Assembly (NCBI RefSeq): GCF_002119525.1
Contig: NZ_CP017916.1
Span: 1,736,001 to 1,800,000, forward strand
Direction of reading: 5' to 3'
Source of the DNA: Vibrio syngnathi
GTDB lineage: Bacteria; Pseudomonadota; Gammaproteobacteria; Enterobacterales; Vibrionaceae
Length of the DNA: 64,000 nucleotides
Position 1 is the stretch's first letter. Each line of letters starts with the position of its first letter. The position numbers and the translations under genes are program-made. This document shows positions 37,607-46,003 of the stretch, piece by piece. A model generated the notes under the pieces. The model saw nothing but the letters and a program-made list of their open reading frames with translations. It had not been told where the DNA came from and did not search any database.

Positions 37607-38092
37607 ATGCCTAAAGATCCCGGTTTCACCACAGAATACACCCTCGACAAAACGTTTTTTGCAGAGTGTTATGATCAAACTAGCCTTCCGACTCAATTTC
37701 CAAAAGCCTATTTGAAAGGAATATTGTTTCTTGTTTTTGGTGTGGTTCTACTGGAGTTTGAACTATTACCTAACGGTTACGTTGGTTGGTTCTTTATTGT
37801 TTTGAGTGTGATTGAAGCGTTCAGTGTATATTGCAAGAGAACCTGGTGGTTATGGCGACAAAAAATCAGCTCAGGTGCTGGTAGCAAAGTGGTCTTTACA
37901 GGGGATACTGATGGTGTGAGTTATAAAAACCGCAAAACCACCAATACTATTGCTTGGCGTGACATCGACCAACTTGAACAGACCAATCTCGGCCTTATCC
38001 TTCATATTGGAAAACAGCGTCAATATGTGAGTAAATCTTGTTTAAGCGATGAAGCCATTGCCTTCATGATTGAACAACACGAAGTTTCATAA
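37607..38092 (+). CDS. YcxB-like membrane protein
   Basis: 161 residues. Two hydrophobic helices (about 33-52 and 56-76) sit between an N-terminal cytoplasmic segment beginning with TEYTLDKTFFAECYDQT and a C-terminal domain with FTGDTDGVSYKNRKTTNTIAWRDIDQLEQTNLGLILHI. The C-terminal beta domain matches the YcxB-type plan seen in several small membrane proteins. Function is unknown. It stands alone, with a terminator 53 bases after its stop. Confidence 0.65.
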   Translation: MPKDPGFTTEYTLDKTFFAECYDQTSLPTQFPKAYLKGILFLVFGVVLLEFELLPNGYVGWFFIVLSVIEAFSVYCKRTWWLWRQKISSGAGSKVVFTGDTDGVSYKNRKTTNTIAWRDIDQLEQTNLGLILHIGKQRQYVSKSCLSDEAIAFMIEQHEVS

Positions 38093-38126
38093 ACTTCGTA
38101 AGCTTCGTAAGCTTCGTAAGCTTCGC
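38091..38126. repeat. Four tandem 9-bp repeats after a stop codon
   Basis: AA(A/G)CTTCG(T/C) repeats four times without interruption (38091-38126), directly overlapping the TAA stop of the preceding gene. The unit contains a HindIII-like AAGCTT palindrome. It may be a slipped-strand product. Confidence 0.9.
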
Positions 38127-38144
38127 AAAAAAATATCATCTATA

Positions 38145-38173
38145 AATGCCTGCTGACTTAGCAGGCATTTTTC
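38145..38173 (+). terminator. Rho-independent terminator
   Basis: AAATGCCTGCT / AGCAGGCATTT with a 5-base loop and a T-run. It closes the YcxB-like gene. Beyond it, 38174-38618 holds no gene that I can support. Confidence 0.92.
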
Positions 38174-38618
38174 TATCATCTAAATGCGCCCAGCGTTTAG
38201 GGAATCAAGCTCTACTTGCAAGCCATCCTTCCAACACCGAAAATCATCAAACTATCGACCCAAGAAACTTTAGAGTTCGGTCAACAATAAGTCTCAGTCA
38301 GTACTTTCTTTTCAGTGGTACTGATTTATTGAAAATGGTCGAAAAACACATATTCATATAAGTAAGGCGTCGCACTCGTGAAGCCTTACCTTTGTCCATC
38401 CATTGCACTGAGTCAGTGCCACCTCGTTTCCGCGCCTAAGCCATAGAGTTAATCGCTTGGCTCAACATTTATAAACCAGTCTTGGTTGCGCCAGCATTGT
38501 GAGATGCCCTAGGTCTCATTGTCGTAAATTCGGTTTTTGACATCCCGAAATTTCCTTTATTTTCAAAGCCATTTTGTTATATTCATGTGAAACATTACTA
38601 ATATAAGAAATGGCTTAA

Positions 38619-39626
38619 ATGATAAAGCAAAGTTGTACTTTTTTAACGTCACTGTCGCTGCTGCTATCAGCTAACACTTTTGCATACGATCTTGAGATAG
38701 AAGCTTTTGAAGGCGAAGAACTCACACTTTTAAAGAACGCAGAAACGTCTAGCGACAACGAATTGCTAATGCAGGCTGCTAACCTTTTAATTGAAGATTC
38801 AATGTATGAAGAGAACTTACAACGCGGATATCAGTACATGAATCAAGTCGCGGAATCTGGCGAGGTAAAAGCGATGATTACCTTGGCAGATAATTATTAC
38901 TACGAAGAGCAATACGAAAAAGCACTGGCTTGGTACCATCAAGCTGAAACCAGCAAAGACCCTTATGTGCTCTACTCATTAGGCGTAATGTATTTTGATG
39001 GTGAAGGTACACCTGTCGACCTGAAGAAAGGCAACGACTATTACCTAGCTTCTGCAAAAGCGGGTTATTCTGACGCTATGTATCAACTCGCGTTTTCATA
39101 CGATGAAGGTCAAGGCGTCGCTCAAGACTTCTCCAAATCTGCGTATTGGTTTGAGCAATCTGCAAACTTAGGCGACGCAAGTGCCATGTACAACTTGGGT
39201 ATTTCTTACCTAAATGGACAAGGTGTTGAAAAGAGTTGCTCTAAAGCGATGCAATTATTTAGCAACGCCATTGAAGAAGATGAACATACACTTTCTTATG
39301 TGAAGATGGGTGATATTTACTCTTCTACTCGATACAAAAAACCGTGTGGTTTCAAAACGACAGACGCAAAAAAAGCATTAGAGTATTACACTCGCGCCGC
39401 AATGCAGGGCAACGATTATGGTCAATATTCCGTTGGTTACGCCTACCGTAATGGTCACGGTACATGGAGCGATTTTGTTAAAGCGCTAGCATGGTTTGAA
39501 GTCGCACAGGAATACGGAAACTCGGATGCAGAGAAAGAGATAATCGACGTGAAACAGTACATGTCGAAAGAAAACATTGCCGCAGCTGCGCAGCTTAAAG
39601 ACTCTTTAATCGAAGATATCTGGTAA
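38619..39626 (+). CDS. Secreted Sel1-repeat (TPR-like) protein
   Basis: 335 residues. A signal peptide ends around LLLSANTFA. Seven or so Sel1-like repeats follow, recognised by units such as VLYSLGVMYFDGEGTPVDLKKG, AMYQLAFSYDEGQGVAQDFSKSAYWFEQSA and AMYNLGISYLNGQGVEKSCSKAM. These stack into a superhelix that binds partner proteins. Two Cys (about 206 and 242) may pair. It lies next to, but convergent with, the lipoprotein/hydrolase array. Role unknown; Sel1 proteins often act in envelope regulation. Confidence 0.85.
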   Translation: MIKQSCTFLTSLSLLLSANTFAYDLEIEAFEGEELTLLKNAETSSDNELLMQAANLLIEDSMYEENLQRGYQYMNQVAESGEVKAMITLADNYYYEEQYEKALAWYHQAETSKDPYVLYSLGVMYFDGEGTPVDLKKGNDYYLASAKAGYSDAMYQLAFSYDEGQGVAQDFSKSAYWFEQSANLGDASAMYNLGISYLNGQGVEKSCSKAMQLFSNAIEEDEHTLSYVKMGDIYSSTRYKKPCGFKTTDAKKALEYYTRAAMQGNDYGQYSVGYAYRNGHGTWSDFVKALAWFEVAQEYGNSDAEKEIIDVKQYMSKENIAAAAQLKDSLIEDIW

Positions 39627-39710
39627 GGATAGTAACGACTCTAATTGTCATGGACTAGAACACTTCTATCCAATTACCCGTTAGAGATCGGTTTATTGTA
39701 ACAGCCTCAA

Positions 39711-39745
39711 AACTAAGGCCTCACACACACGAGGCCTTAGTTTTA
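39711..39745. terminator. Bidirectional terminator, member of a dispersed family
   Basis: AACTAAGGCCTC / GAGGCCTTAGTT, a perfect 12-bp stem with an 8-base ACAC loop, followed by TTTT. It lies between the Sel1 gene and the convergent hydrolase gene. Its core is shared with hairpins at 45393, 52571, 54906, 56140 and 57393. Confidence 0.9.
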
Positions 39746-39764
39746 TCTATCGAAAGGTTGTCCC

Positions 39765-39862
39765 CCGACTCCACCAACTTAGCCGCTTTCATCAACTTTT
39801 CATTAAACTGCTTTGGTTGCTCTAGCATATGGACATAGCCTGAACCTTCAACGTAGCTAGTA
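39765..39862 (-). pseudogene. 3' remnant of an alpha/beta-hydrolase gene
   Basis: The minus strand reads SYVEGSGYVHMLEQPKQFN and then EKLMKAAKLVES, the C-terminal His region of an alpha/beta hydrolase (normally GHFPMLEQPEQF; here the expected His position reads Y). No upstream part is present: the preceding DNA is the stop of the secreted hydrolase gene, just 1 base away. It is one of four such remnants in the window. Confidence 0.7.
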
Positions 39863-39863
39863 A

Positions 39864-41387
39864 TCAATGGCCTTGACAGAGATTAGTAGGATGAAAACTT
39901 TGAAAAGGTACTGCATAACGTGCCGACACATCATAGCGTCCAGACAAATGCTGAGTGACTAAATACTGACGTTGCTCCTCATTATAAAAGTGTTGTGTTG
40001 CTTCTAGTTCAATAGCATCTCCATCCCCAGCACAAATGAAATAGTCGTCGTCCATATCTCGAAATGCTATTGGGGTTTCATCTACCAATCCATATCTATC
40101 GGTCATCTTTCTTGACCTCCAAATATCTTTAAATGTACCTAGCTCAAAGCGTTTTAAATTTCGCCATTGTACGAACATATAAGTGTCTTGCGAGGGAATC
40201 GATGGAATGTCATTCATTGCCTCGTTCGGGCTTTTACAAGTATCAAACAAAACCACAGCATTGTTCTCAACTCTAAATGGTAATCTATCTTCATCTTGTA
40301 TATAAGAATCCACGTTCCTTTTGAACCAAGAATCACCCTCTGGGCTGAGATAGAAAGAAGGAGACTTTAGGTAAGACCCAAATTCGTCAGTTTTACTTGC
40401 GTCAACAATTTCATAAACAGGATTATCATGAAGTGAGTCATAGCTCGCACTATAATCGAACTCAATTTTAAACAAAAAATCTTCCATCTCGGGTTTAGTA
40501 AGAGACGTGAAAGCCTTATCGACGGAGGCTTTAAGTTTTTCAATAGATTTAGGATGAGTGAGGTAAATAGGAATGAGTCCGTGTCCAGTAATGTCTAATT
40601 TACTCGGTGCTATCGTGGTGTTGGGAGGCGGAACACTGCCTATCCCTGTAAAGTTAAGCAAGTTAATCACAAGGTCTGAGGCGGATAAAATATAATCACT
40701 GTCTGGGCTAAGGGTTGGAGAAGCGGGGGCGATGTGAACGACGCGAATGTTATCGGCACTGTAACCGTATTGAGATGTAACATGCTTGTACGATTCGTTT
40801 ACCCACAAGTTCCCTTGTGAATGCGCGATGTAAATGAGCTTTTTTCCTTTCCACGTAAGAGAGTCATTTAAAAGATGATGCTGCATTCTAGTTTGGCTGG
40901 TTTCGGGGGCATCAACAAGTGAGGCTAGTTCTTTTAAAAATGTCGTGATGGTTGCATTGATGGTTTGGTTTGTGAAGTCGAGAACAAACCCAGCAAACCA
41001 AGTAAAAGTGGCGCTGATTTTTTGGATGATAGCGCTTTTTTGCCGACCGCTCACAATGTCCCAAAAGGCCTCCCACCGGTCGAATTGTTTCTGCTCTAAC
41101 TCGTAAGTTCTTTGGTCAAAGGTTTCAGCAAAATCAGCTAGTACGTTAAGGCCACTTCCGTCAATATAAGAATCGTTGTAGAAAAGCTGGTAATCGACAG
41201 ACTCACCGTTGTATTGGTTGATATCTATAGTGGATTCTATTTTAAATCTCCCTTGTTCGGCTTGCTTTTTGGTTGTTGCAACACCGTTAAAAAAACCGAT
41301 GGTGTAACCTTCAATTTTGCATGAGTTGGCGATTGCATTGAATGGCAGTGAAGCCGCAATCATGAGTAATATTGTTGGCTTATTCAC
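39864..41387 (-). CDS. Secreted serine hydrolase at the end of the lipoprotein array
   Basis: 507 residues. A signal peptide ends around FNAIA (about residue 20), and the mature protein begins CKIEGYTIGFFNGVATT. A nucleophile motif lies in YIAHSQGNLWVNES (Ser190), of alpha/beta-hydrolase type. An amphipathic/hydrophobic region (about 118-150) lies ahead of it. HGLIPIYLTH (about 262) may hold other active-site residues. Start is a GTG that overlaps the stop of lipoprotein copy 1 by 8 bases (41380-41387), so translation is coupled. There is no lipobox. It could be a lipase or peptidoglycan/lipid-active toxin; substrate unknown. Confidence 0.7.
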   Translation of the reverse strand: MNKPTILLMIAASLPFNAIANSCKIEGYTIGFFNGVATTKKQAEQGRFKIESTIDINQYNGESVDYQLFYNDSYIDGSGLNVLADFAETFDQRTYELEQKQFDRWEAFWDIVSGRQKSAIIQKISATFTWFAGFVLDFTNQTINATITTFLKELASLVDAPETSQTRMQHHLLNDSLTWKGKKLIYIAHSQGNLWVNESYKHVTSQYGYSADNIRVVHIAPASPTLSPDSDYILSASDLVINLLNFTGIGSVPPPNTTIAPSKLDITGHGLIPIYLTHPKSIEKLKASVDKAFTSLTKPEMEDFLFKIEFDYSASYDSLHDNPVYEIVDASKTDEFGSYLKSPSFYLSPEGDSWFKRNVDSYIQDEDRLPFRVENNAVVLFDTCKSPNEAMNDIPSIPSQDTYMFVQWRNLKRFELGTFKDIWRSRKMTDRYGLVDETPIAFRDMDDDYFICAGDGDAIELEATQHFYNEEQRQYLVTQHLSGRYDVSARYAVPFQSFHPTNLCQGH

Positions 41388-41979
41388 AGTACTGTGCCTC
41401 TGCTTTTAGAGAGGTACTTACGGAACCATCTAATAGGTGGTTATAAGCCAAGTAAGTCATAGTGCGGGCTTTTGTATTGTAAGTGAGTACATCAACGGTT
41501 CTTCCTGTATTTATATTGTCATCAACATCAATACCAACAAATTTCTTACAAGCGAGAATTTTGTTATATTTATGGCTAATCGCTAGTGCCTTTTTTATAT
41601 TGGCGTTATTCTTTTCACTCCAGTCGTGATAAAGACTTTCTTGTGCCTGCCGAGCTTCTTGTTTTAAGGATTTTCGGACTGGCTCGGTCACTTCTAGCGC
41701 ATCAATAAACGCCTCAATGTCGTCGCGGATACCGTCTTTGTTTGCATCCGCACCAGTAAGAGAGTCACTACGGTCAAGCATGGGTTCAAAACGCTCATAT
41801 AGCAGCCTAAACTGATCATCAATTGTCTCTTGTGCCTTTAATTCCGCAACTAGCTCAGGTGTTTTCTCGATGTGAGATATGACACTCGGTTGTTCCACTA
41901 CAGCAGCGTTTGGCTCATTCGATTCTTTGCACCCCACAATTAACATCACTGCTAACGTGTAGACTAACCCATTTTTCAT
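41380..41979 (-). CDS. EF-hand-loop lipoprotein, array copy 1
   Basis: 199 residues. Signal peptide with a lipobox ending in VGC (Cys17), so probably a membrane-anchored lipoprotein. The core has the 12-residue loop DANKDGIRDDIE, matching the EF-hand/dockerin Ca2+ pattern at positions 1, 3, 5, 6, 9 and 12. LLYERFEPMLDRSDSLTG precedes it and TYNTKARTMTYLAYNHLLDGSVST follows. Two Cys (ACKKFVG and the terminal YCE) may form a disulfide. It is the copy nearest the secreted hydrolase, whose GTG start it overlaps. Function unknown. Confidence 0.85.
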   Translation of the reverse strand: MKNGLVYTLAVMLIVGCKESNEPNAAVVEQPSVISHIEKTPELVAELKAQETIDDQFRLLYERFEPMLDRSDSLTGADANKDGIRDDIEAFIDALEVTEPVRKSLKQEARQAQESLYHDWSEKNNANIKKALAISHKYNKILACKKFVGIDVDDNINTGRTVDVLTYNTKARTMTYLAYNHLLDGSVSTSLKAEAQYCE

Positions 41980-42170
41980 TTTTGTTTCCCCTAGTATTTC
42001 AAATAGTTACCAGAGAATACGGACAAATTAACTCACTGAATAATAAAGAGTTTGCATAGGGACATAACAAACAAAAATAGAAAGTTAGATGTTGTTACCC
42101 TCCGCCTTTTCTGTGTTTCAAAAGAGGGTAAAAATATCAATTAGGGGGGAGGTTTGAACGGGTGACTAGC

Positions 42171-42770
42171 TTATTCACAGTATTTCTCCTCAGCAGGAAG
42201 GAGTGTACTTACAGATCCATCTTGTAAATGATTATAAGCTAAGTACGCCATAGTACGGGCTTTGGTGTTGTAGGTGAGAGATGTGATTGTGTTGGAGGTG
42301 TTTATCCTGTCATCCACATCAATACCAACAAATTCCTTACAAGCAATGACTTTGCCGTATTTATCTGAAATATATAGAGCTTTTTTGATATTAGCGTCGG
42401 TCTTTTGTGAAAAATCGTGATAGAGGTTTTCTTGTGTGTAATGGGCATTTTGCTTTAAGGCTTTTCGGACTGGCTCGGTCACTTCTAACGCATCGATAAA
42501 TGCCTCAATGTCGTCGCGGATACCATCATTGTTTGCATCAGTACCAGTAAGAGAATCGCTGCGGTCGAGCATGGGTTCAAAACGCTCATATAGCAGCCTA
42601 AACTGGTCATCGATTGTCGGTTGTGCCTTTAACTCTGCGGTTAGTTCAGGTGTTTTCTCTATGTTTGATATGACAATCGGTTGTTCCACTCCATTTTCAA
42701 TTGCCTTATTAGATCCTTTACATCCTACAATTAACATCACCGATAAAGTGCAAACTAACAAATTTTTCAT
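42171..42770 (-). CDS. EF-hand-loop lipoprotein, array copy 2
   Basis: 199 residues, the most divergent of the five. The signal and lipobox are MLIVGC, but the segment after the Cys reads KGSNKAIENGVEQP instead of the shared KESNEPNAAVVEQP. The Ca2+ loop is DANNDGIRDDIE. The region ACKEFVGIDVDDRINTS and end EEKYCE differ from the neighbours. It starts 791 bases from copy 1 in the repeat register. A non-coding hairpin TACCCTC/GAGGGTA lies between the copies. Confidence 0.85.
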   Translation of the reverse strand: MKNLLVCTLSVMLIVGCKGSNKAIENGVEQPIVISNIEKTPELTAELKAQPTIDDQFRLLYERFEPMLDRSDSLTGTDANNDGIRDDIEAFIDALEVTEPVRKALKQNAHYTQENLYHDFSQKTDANIKKALYISDKYGKVIACKEFVGIDVDDRINTSNTITSLTYNTKARTMAYLAYNHLQDGSVSTLLPAEEKYCE

Positions 42771-42961
42771 TTTTGTTTCCCTAGTATTTCAAATAGATAC
42801 CAGAGAATACGGACAAATTAACTCACTGAATAATAAAGAGTTTGCATAGGGGTATAACAAACAAAAATAGGAAATTAGATGTTGTTACCCTCCGCCTTTT
42901 CTGTGTTTCAAAAGAGGGTTAAAATATCAATTAAGGGGGAGATTTGAACGGGGTGACTAGC

Positions 42962-43561
42962 TTATTCACAGTACTGTGCCTCTGCTTTTAGAGAGGTACT
43001 TACGGAACCATCTAATAGGTGGCTATAAGCAAGGTAGGCCATGGTGCGTGCTTTGGTGTTGTAGGTGAGAGCTCTAGTGGTTTTTCCTGTATTTGTTCTA
43101 TCTCTGACTGGAATGCCAACAAACTTCTTACAGGCGATAACTTTGTTATATTTATTACCCATCGCCATTGCCTTGTCGATATTGGCTTTAGTCTTTTTCG
43201 AGAAGTCGTGGTACAGGTTTTCTTGTGAGTAGCGAGCGTTTTGTTTTAAGGATTTTCGGACTGGCTCGGTCACTTCTAGCGCATTAATAAACGCCTCAAT
43301 GTCGTCGCGGATACCATCGTTGTTTGCATCCGTACCAGTAAGAGAGTCACTGCGGTCAAGCATGGGTTCAAAACGCTCATAAAGCAGCCTAAGTTGATCA
43401 TCAATTGTCTCTTGTGCCTTTAATTCCGCAACTAGCTCAGGTGTTTTATCTATGTGAGAGATGACACTCGGTTGTTCCACTACAGCAGCGTTTGGCTCAT
43501 TCGATTCTTTGCACCCCACGATTATCATCACGGCTAATGCGCAGACTAACCCATTTTTCAT
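42962..43561 (-). CDS. EF-hand-loop lipoprotein, array copy 3
   Basis: 199 residues, identical in translation to copy 5 although copy 4 lies between them. The lipobox is MIIVGC and the Ca2+ loop DANNDGIRDDIE. FVGIPVRDRTNTGKTTRALTY distinguishes copies 3 and 5 from the others. Such identity of non-adjacent members points to recent duplication of a two-gene block or gene conversion. Same repeat period of 791 bases. Confidence 0.85.
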   Translation of the reverse strand: MKNGLVCALAVMIIVGCKESNEPNAAVVEQPSVISHIDKTPELVAELKAQETIDDQLRLLYERFEPMLDRSDSLTGTDANNDGIRDDIEAFINALEVTEPVRKSLKQNARYSQENLYHDFSKKTKANIDKAMAMGNKYNKVIACKKFVGIPVRDRTNTGKTTRALTYNTKARTMAYLAYSHLLDGSVSTSLKAEAQYCE

Positions 43562-43752
43562 TTCTGTATCCCCTAGTATTTCAAATAGTTACCAGAGAAT
43601 ACGGACAAATTAACTCACTGAATAATAAAGAGTTTGCATAGGGGTATAACAAACAAAAATAGGAAATTAGATGTTGTTACCCTCCGCCTTTTCTGTGTTT
43701 CAAAAGAGGGTTAAAATATCAATTAAGGGGGAGGTTTGAACGGGTGACTAGC

Positions 43753-44352
43753 TTATTCACAGAATTTTGCCTCCGCAGCAAGGAGCGTACTTACGGAACC
43801 ATTTAATAGGTGATTGTAAGCCAAGTAAGTCATAGTGCGGGCTTTGGTATTGTAAGTGAGCGCATCAACGGTTCTTCCTGTATTGGTTATATCTCTTACA
43901 GGAATACCAACAAACTCTTTACAAGCGAGTACTTTGTCGTATTTGTATGAAATGTCGAGTGCTTTTCTGATGTTCGCATCGGTCTTTGCATTCCAGTCGT
44001 GATAAAGACTTTCTTGTGCCTGCCGAGCCTCTTGTTTTAAGGCTTTTCGGACTGGCTCGGTCACTTCTAACGCATCGATAAACGCCTCAATGTCATCGCG
44101 GATACCATCATTGTTTGCATCCGTACCAGTAAGAGAGTCGCTGCGGTCAAGCATGGGTTCAAAACGCTCATATAGAAGCCTAAGTTGATCATCAATTGTT
44201 TCTTGTGCCTTTAATTCCGCGACTAGCTCAGGTGTTTTCTCTATGTGAGAGATGACACTCGGTTGTTCCACTACAGCAGCGTTTGGCTCATTCGATTCTT
44301 TGCACCCCACAATTAACATCACTGCTAACGTGTAGACTAACCCATTTTTCAT
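43753..44352 (-). CDS. EF-hand-loop lipoprotein, array copy 4
   Basis: 199 residues from the ATG at 44352, chosen to match the conserved start of the other copies; an in-frame ATG at 44370 would add six residues (MLGGTE). The N-terminal 130 residues are close to copy 1. After that FVGIPVRDITNTGRTVDALTY resembles copies 1 and 3 by turns, and the C-terminus is LLAAEAKFCE. This mosaic pattern suggests recombination among copies. The lipobox and Ca2+ loop (DANNDGIRDDIE) are intact. Confidence 0.85.
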   Translation of the reverse strand: MKNGLVYTLAVMLIVGCKESNEPNAAVVEQPSVISHIEKTPELVAELKAQETIDDQLRLLYERFEPMLDRSDSLTGTDANNDGIRDDIEAFIDALEVTEPVRKALKQEARQAQESLYHDWNAKTDANIRKALDISYKYDKVLACKEFVGIPVRDITNTGRTVDALTYNTKARTMTYLAYNHLLNGSVSTLLAAEAKFCE

Positions 44353-44544
44353 TTCTGTACCCCCTAGCATTTCAAATAGTTACCAGAGAATACGGACAAA
44401 TTAACTCACTGAATAATAAAGAGTTTGCATAGGGGCATAACAAACAAAAATAGGAAGTTAGATGTTCTTACCCTCCGCCATTTCTGTGCTTCAAAAAAGG
44501 GGGGAAATATCAATTAAGGGGGAGATCTGAACGGGGTGACTAGC

Positions 44545-45144
44545 TTATTCACAGTACTGTGCCTCTGCTTTTAGAGAGGTACTTACGGAACCATCTAATA
44601 GGTGGCTATAAGCAAGGTAGGCCATGGTGCGTGCTTTGGTGTTGTAGGTGAGAGCTCTAGTGGTTTTTCCTGTATTTGTTCTATCTCTGACTGGAATGCC
44701 AACAAACTTCTTACAGGCGATAACTTTGTTATATTTATTACCCATCGCCATTGCCTTGTCGATATTGGCTTTAGTCTTTTTCGAGAAGTCGTGGTACAGG
44801 TTTTCTTGTGAGTAGCGAGCGTTTTGTTTTAAGGATTTTCGGACTGGCTCGGTCACTTCTAGCGCATTAATAAACGCCTCAATGTCGTCGCGGATACCAT
44901 CGTTGTTTGCATCCGTACCAGTAAGAGAGTCACTGCGGTCAAGCATGGGTTCAAAACGCTCATAAAGCAGCCTAAGTTGATCATCAATTGTCTCTTGTGC
45001 CTTTAATTCCGCAACTAGCTCAGGTGTTTTATCTATGTGAGAGATGACACTCGGTTGTTCCACTACAGCAGCGTTTGGCTCATTCGATTCTTTGCACCCC
45101 ACGATTATCATCACGGCTAATGCGCAGACTAACCCATTTTTCAT
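44545..45144 (-). CDS. EF-hand-loop lipoprotein, array copy 5
   Basis: 199 residues, first in transcription order and identical in sequence to copy 3. It has the same signal peptide, lipobox MIIVGC, Ca2+ loop DANNDGIRDDIE and paired Cys. The DNA upstream of its start continues the repeat for about 185 bases (to about 45330), then becomes unrelated. The repeat array thus ends here. The 5' flank should contain the operon promoter, but each copy also has TATTAT-like sequence about 80 bases upstream. Confidence 0.85.
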   Translation of the reverse strand: MKNGLVCALAVMIIVGCKESNEPNAAVVEQPSVISHIDKTPELVAELKAQETIDDQLRLLYERFEPMLDRSDSLTGTDANNDGIRDDIEAFINALEVTEPVRKSLKQNARYSQENLYHDFSKKTKANIDKAMAMGNKYNKVIACKKFVGIPVRDRTNTGKTTRALTYNTKARTMAYLAYSHLLDGSVSTSLKAEAQYCE

Positions 45145-45392
45145 TTCTGTATCCCCTAGTATTTCAAATAGTTACCAGAGAATACGGACAAATTAACTCA
45201 CTGAATAATAAAGAGTTTGCATAGGGACATAACAAACAAAAATAGAAAGTTAGATGTTGTTACCCTCCGCCTTTTCTGTGTTTCAAAAAAGGGGGAAAAT
45301 ATCAATTAAGGGGGAGATTTGAACGGGGGGTTGGCAGTATATTATCACGAGCTTCTGGCCAAGCTATTTCGCTCGCTAAACAACACATAAAA

Positions 45393-45420
45393 AAGGCCTC
45401 GCACACGCGAGGCCTTAGTT
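45393..45420 (-). terminator. Terminator of the dispersed GGCCTCGC family
   Basis: AAGGCCTCGC / GCGAGGCCTT with an ACAC loop (45393-45416), an A-run to its left and TAGTTTTATCTA to its right. It serves the following minus-strand gene (stop at 45496). No gene is seen between 45331 and 45392, or in the bases just before 45496. Confidence 0.85.
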
Positions 45421-45495
45421 TTATCTACAGAGCAGCTTATTCGCAACCCATTATTCAATTAACCAATCAACCGCTCTAAACCAACTGAATCACTC

Positions 45496-45834
45496 TCAGT
45501 CCATGCGGGTAATGAAGGTTTGTTCGTCATCGACAAAAGCCACATAGTCGCCGTGATAAATAAACACCCGACCTCGCCCTTCCACTATGCACGCAAGCTG
45601 TGGGTTCAAATCTTCGTCAAGATTTTCACTTTGATACGTTCCGGTATCAGTGATCACACCGCGGAGTTTAGGTAAAAATCCATAGCTGCGCTTGGCTTGA
45701 TCAATCAGGCTCAATTCGCTGGCGGTCGAGAAGTAAGATGGGATTGGGCCTGCATCTTCGATAAACATAGTTTTCAGTTCATCAAAAGCTGTAATCACCA
45801 GCCAGTCGATGCCGTTAACGTGATGGATAAACAT
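45496..45834 (-). CDS. Conserved hypothetical protein
   Basis: 112 residues. Acidic, with no signal or helix. The sequence begins MFIHHVNGIDWLVITAFDELKTMF and ends EGRGRVFIYHGDYVAFVDDEQTFITRMD, a strand-rich pattern. The ribosome site is weak. The gene sits alone between two differently oriented operons. I do not recognise the family. Confidence 0.65.
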   Translation of the reverse strand: MFIHHVNGIDWLVITAFDELKTMFIEDAGPIPSYFSTASELSLIDQAKRSYGFLPKLRGVITDTGTYQSENLDEDLNPQLACIVEGRGRVFIYHGDYVAFVDDEQTFITRMD

Positions 45835-46003
45835 TGTCTATAAATACCTAGATTCTCGATAATTCTGATGCGGGGATTCTATCACTATCAGAGGCGATTT
45901 GCGGCAGAACCCTATTTTCTTTTATCTTCCTGTTTTTAAGAGAATGCATAGCTGATCTTCATCGCGAGTTGGACGTATAGGCTCCTTAAAAGGAAGGAAA
46001 ACT

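Larger units (their letters stand above)
41380..45330 (-). repeat. Five tandem ~791-bp repeats, each one lipoprotein gene plus spacer
   Basis: Gene ends fall at 41380, 42171, 42962, 43753 and 44545, giving periods of 791, 791, 791 and 792 bases. Each unit carries a 600-base gene and a ~191-base spacer with the conserved sequences AACTCACTGAATAATAAAG and GTTACCCTCCGCC, and a 7-bp-stem hairpin. Copies 2-5 keep the GTGAATAAGC that serves as the start of the hydrolase in copy 1, followed by other sequence. Confidence 0.95.

Noticed and set aside
38146..38361. 71-codon plus-strand frame after the YcxB-like gene
   Set aside because: Its start lies inside the terminator hairpin and the translation looks random.
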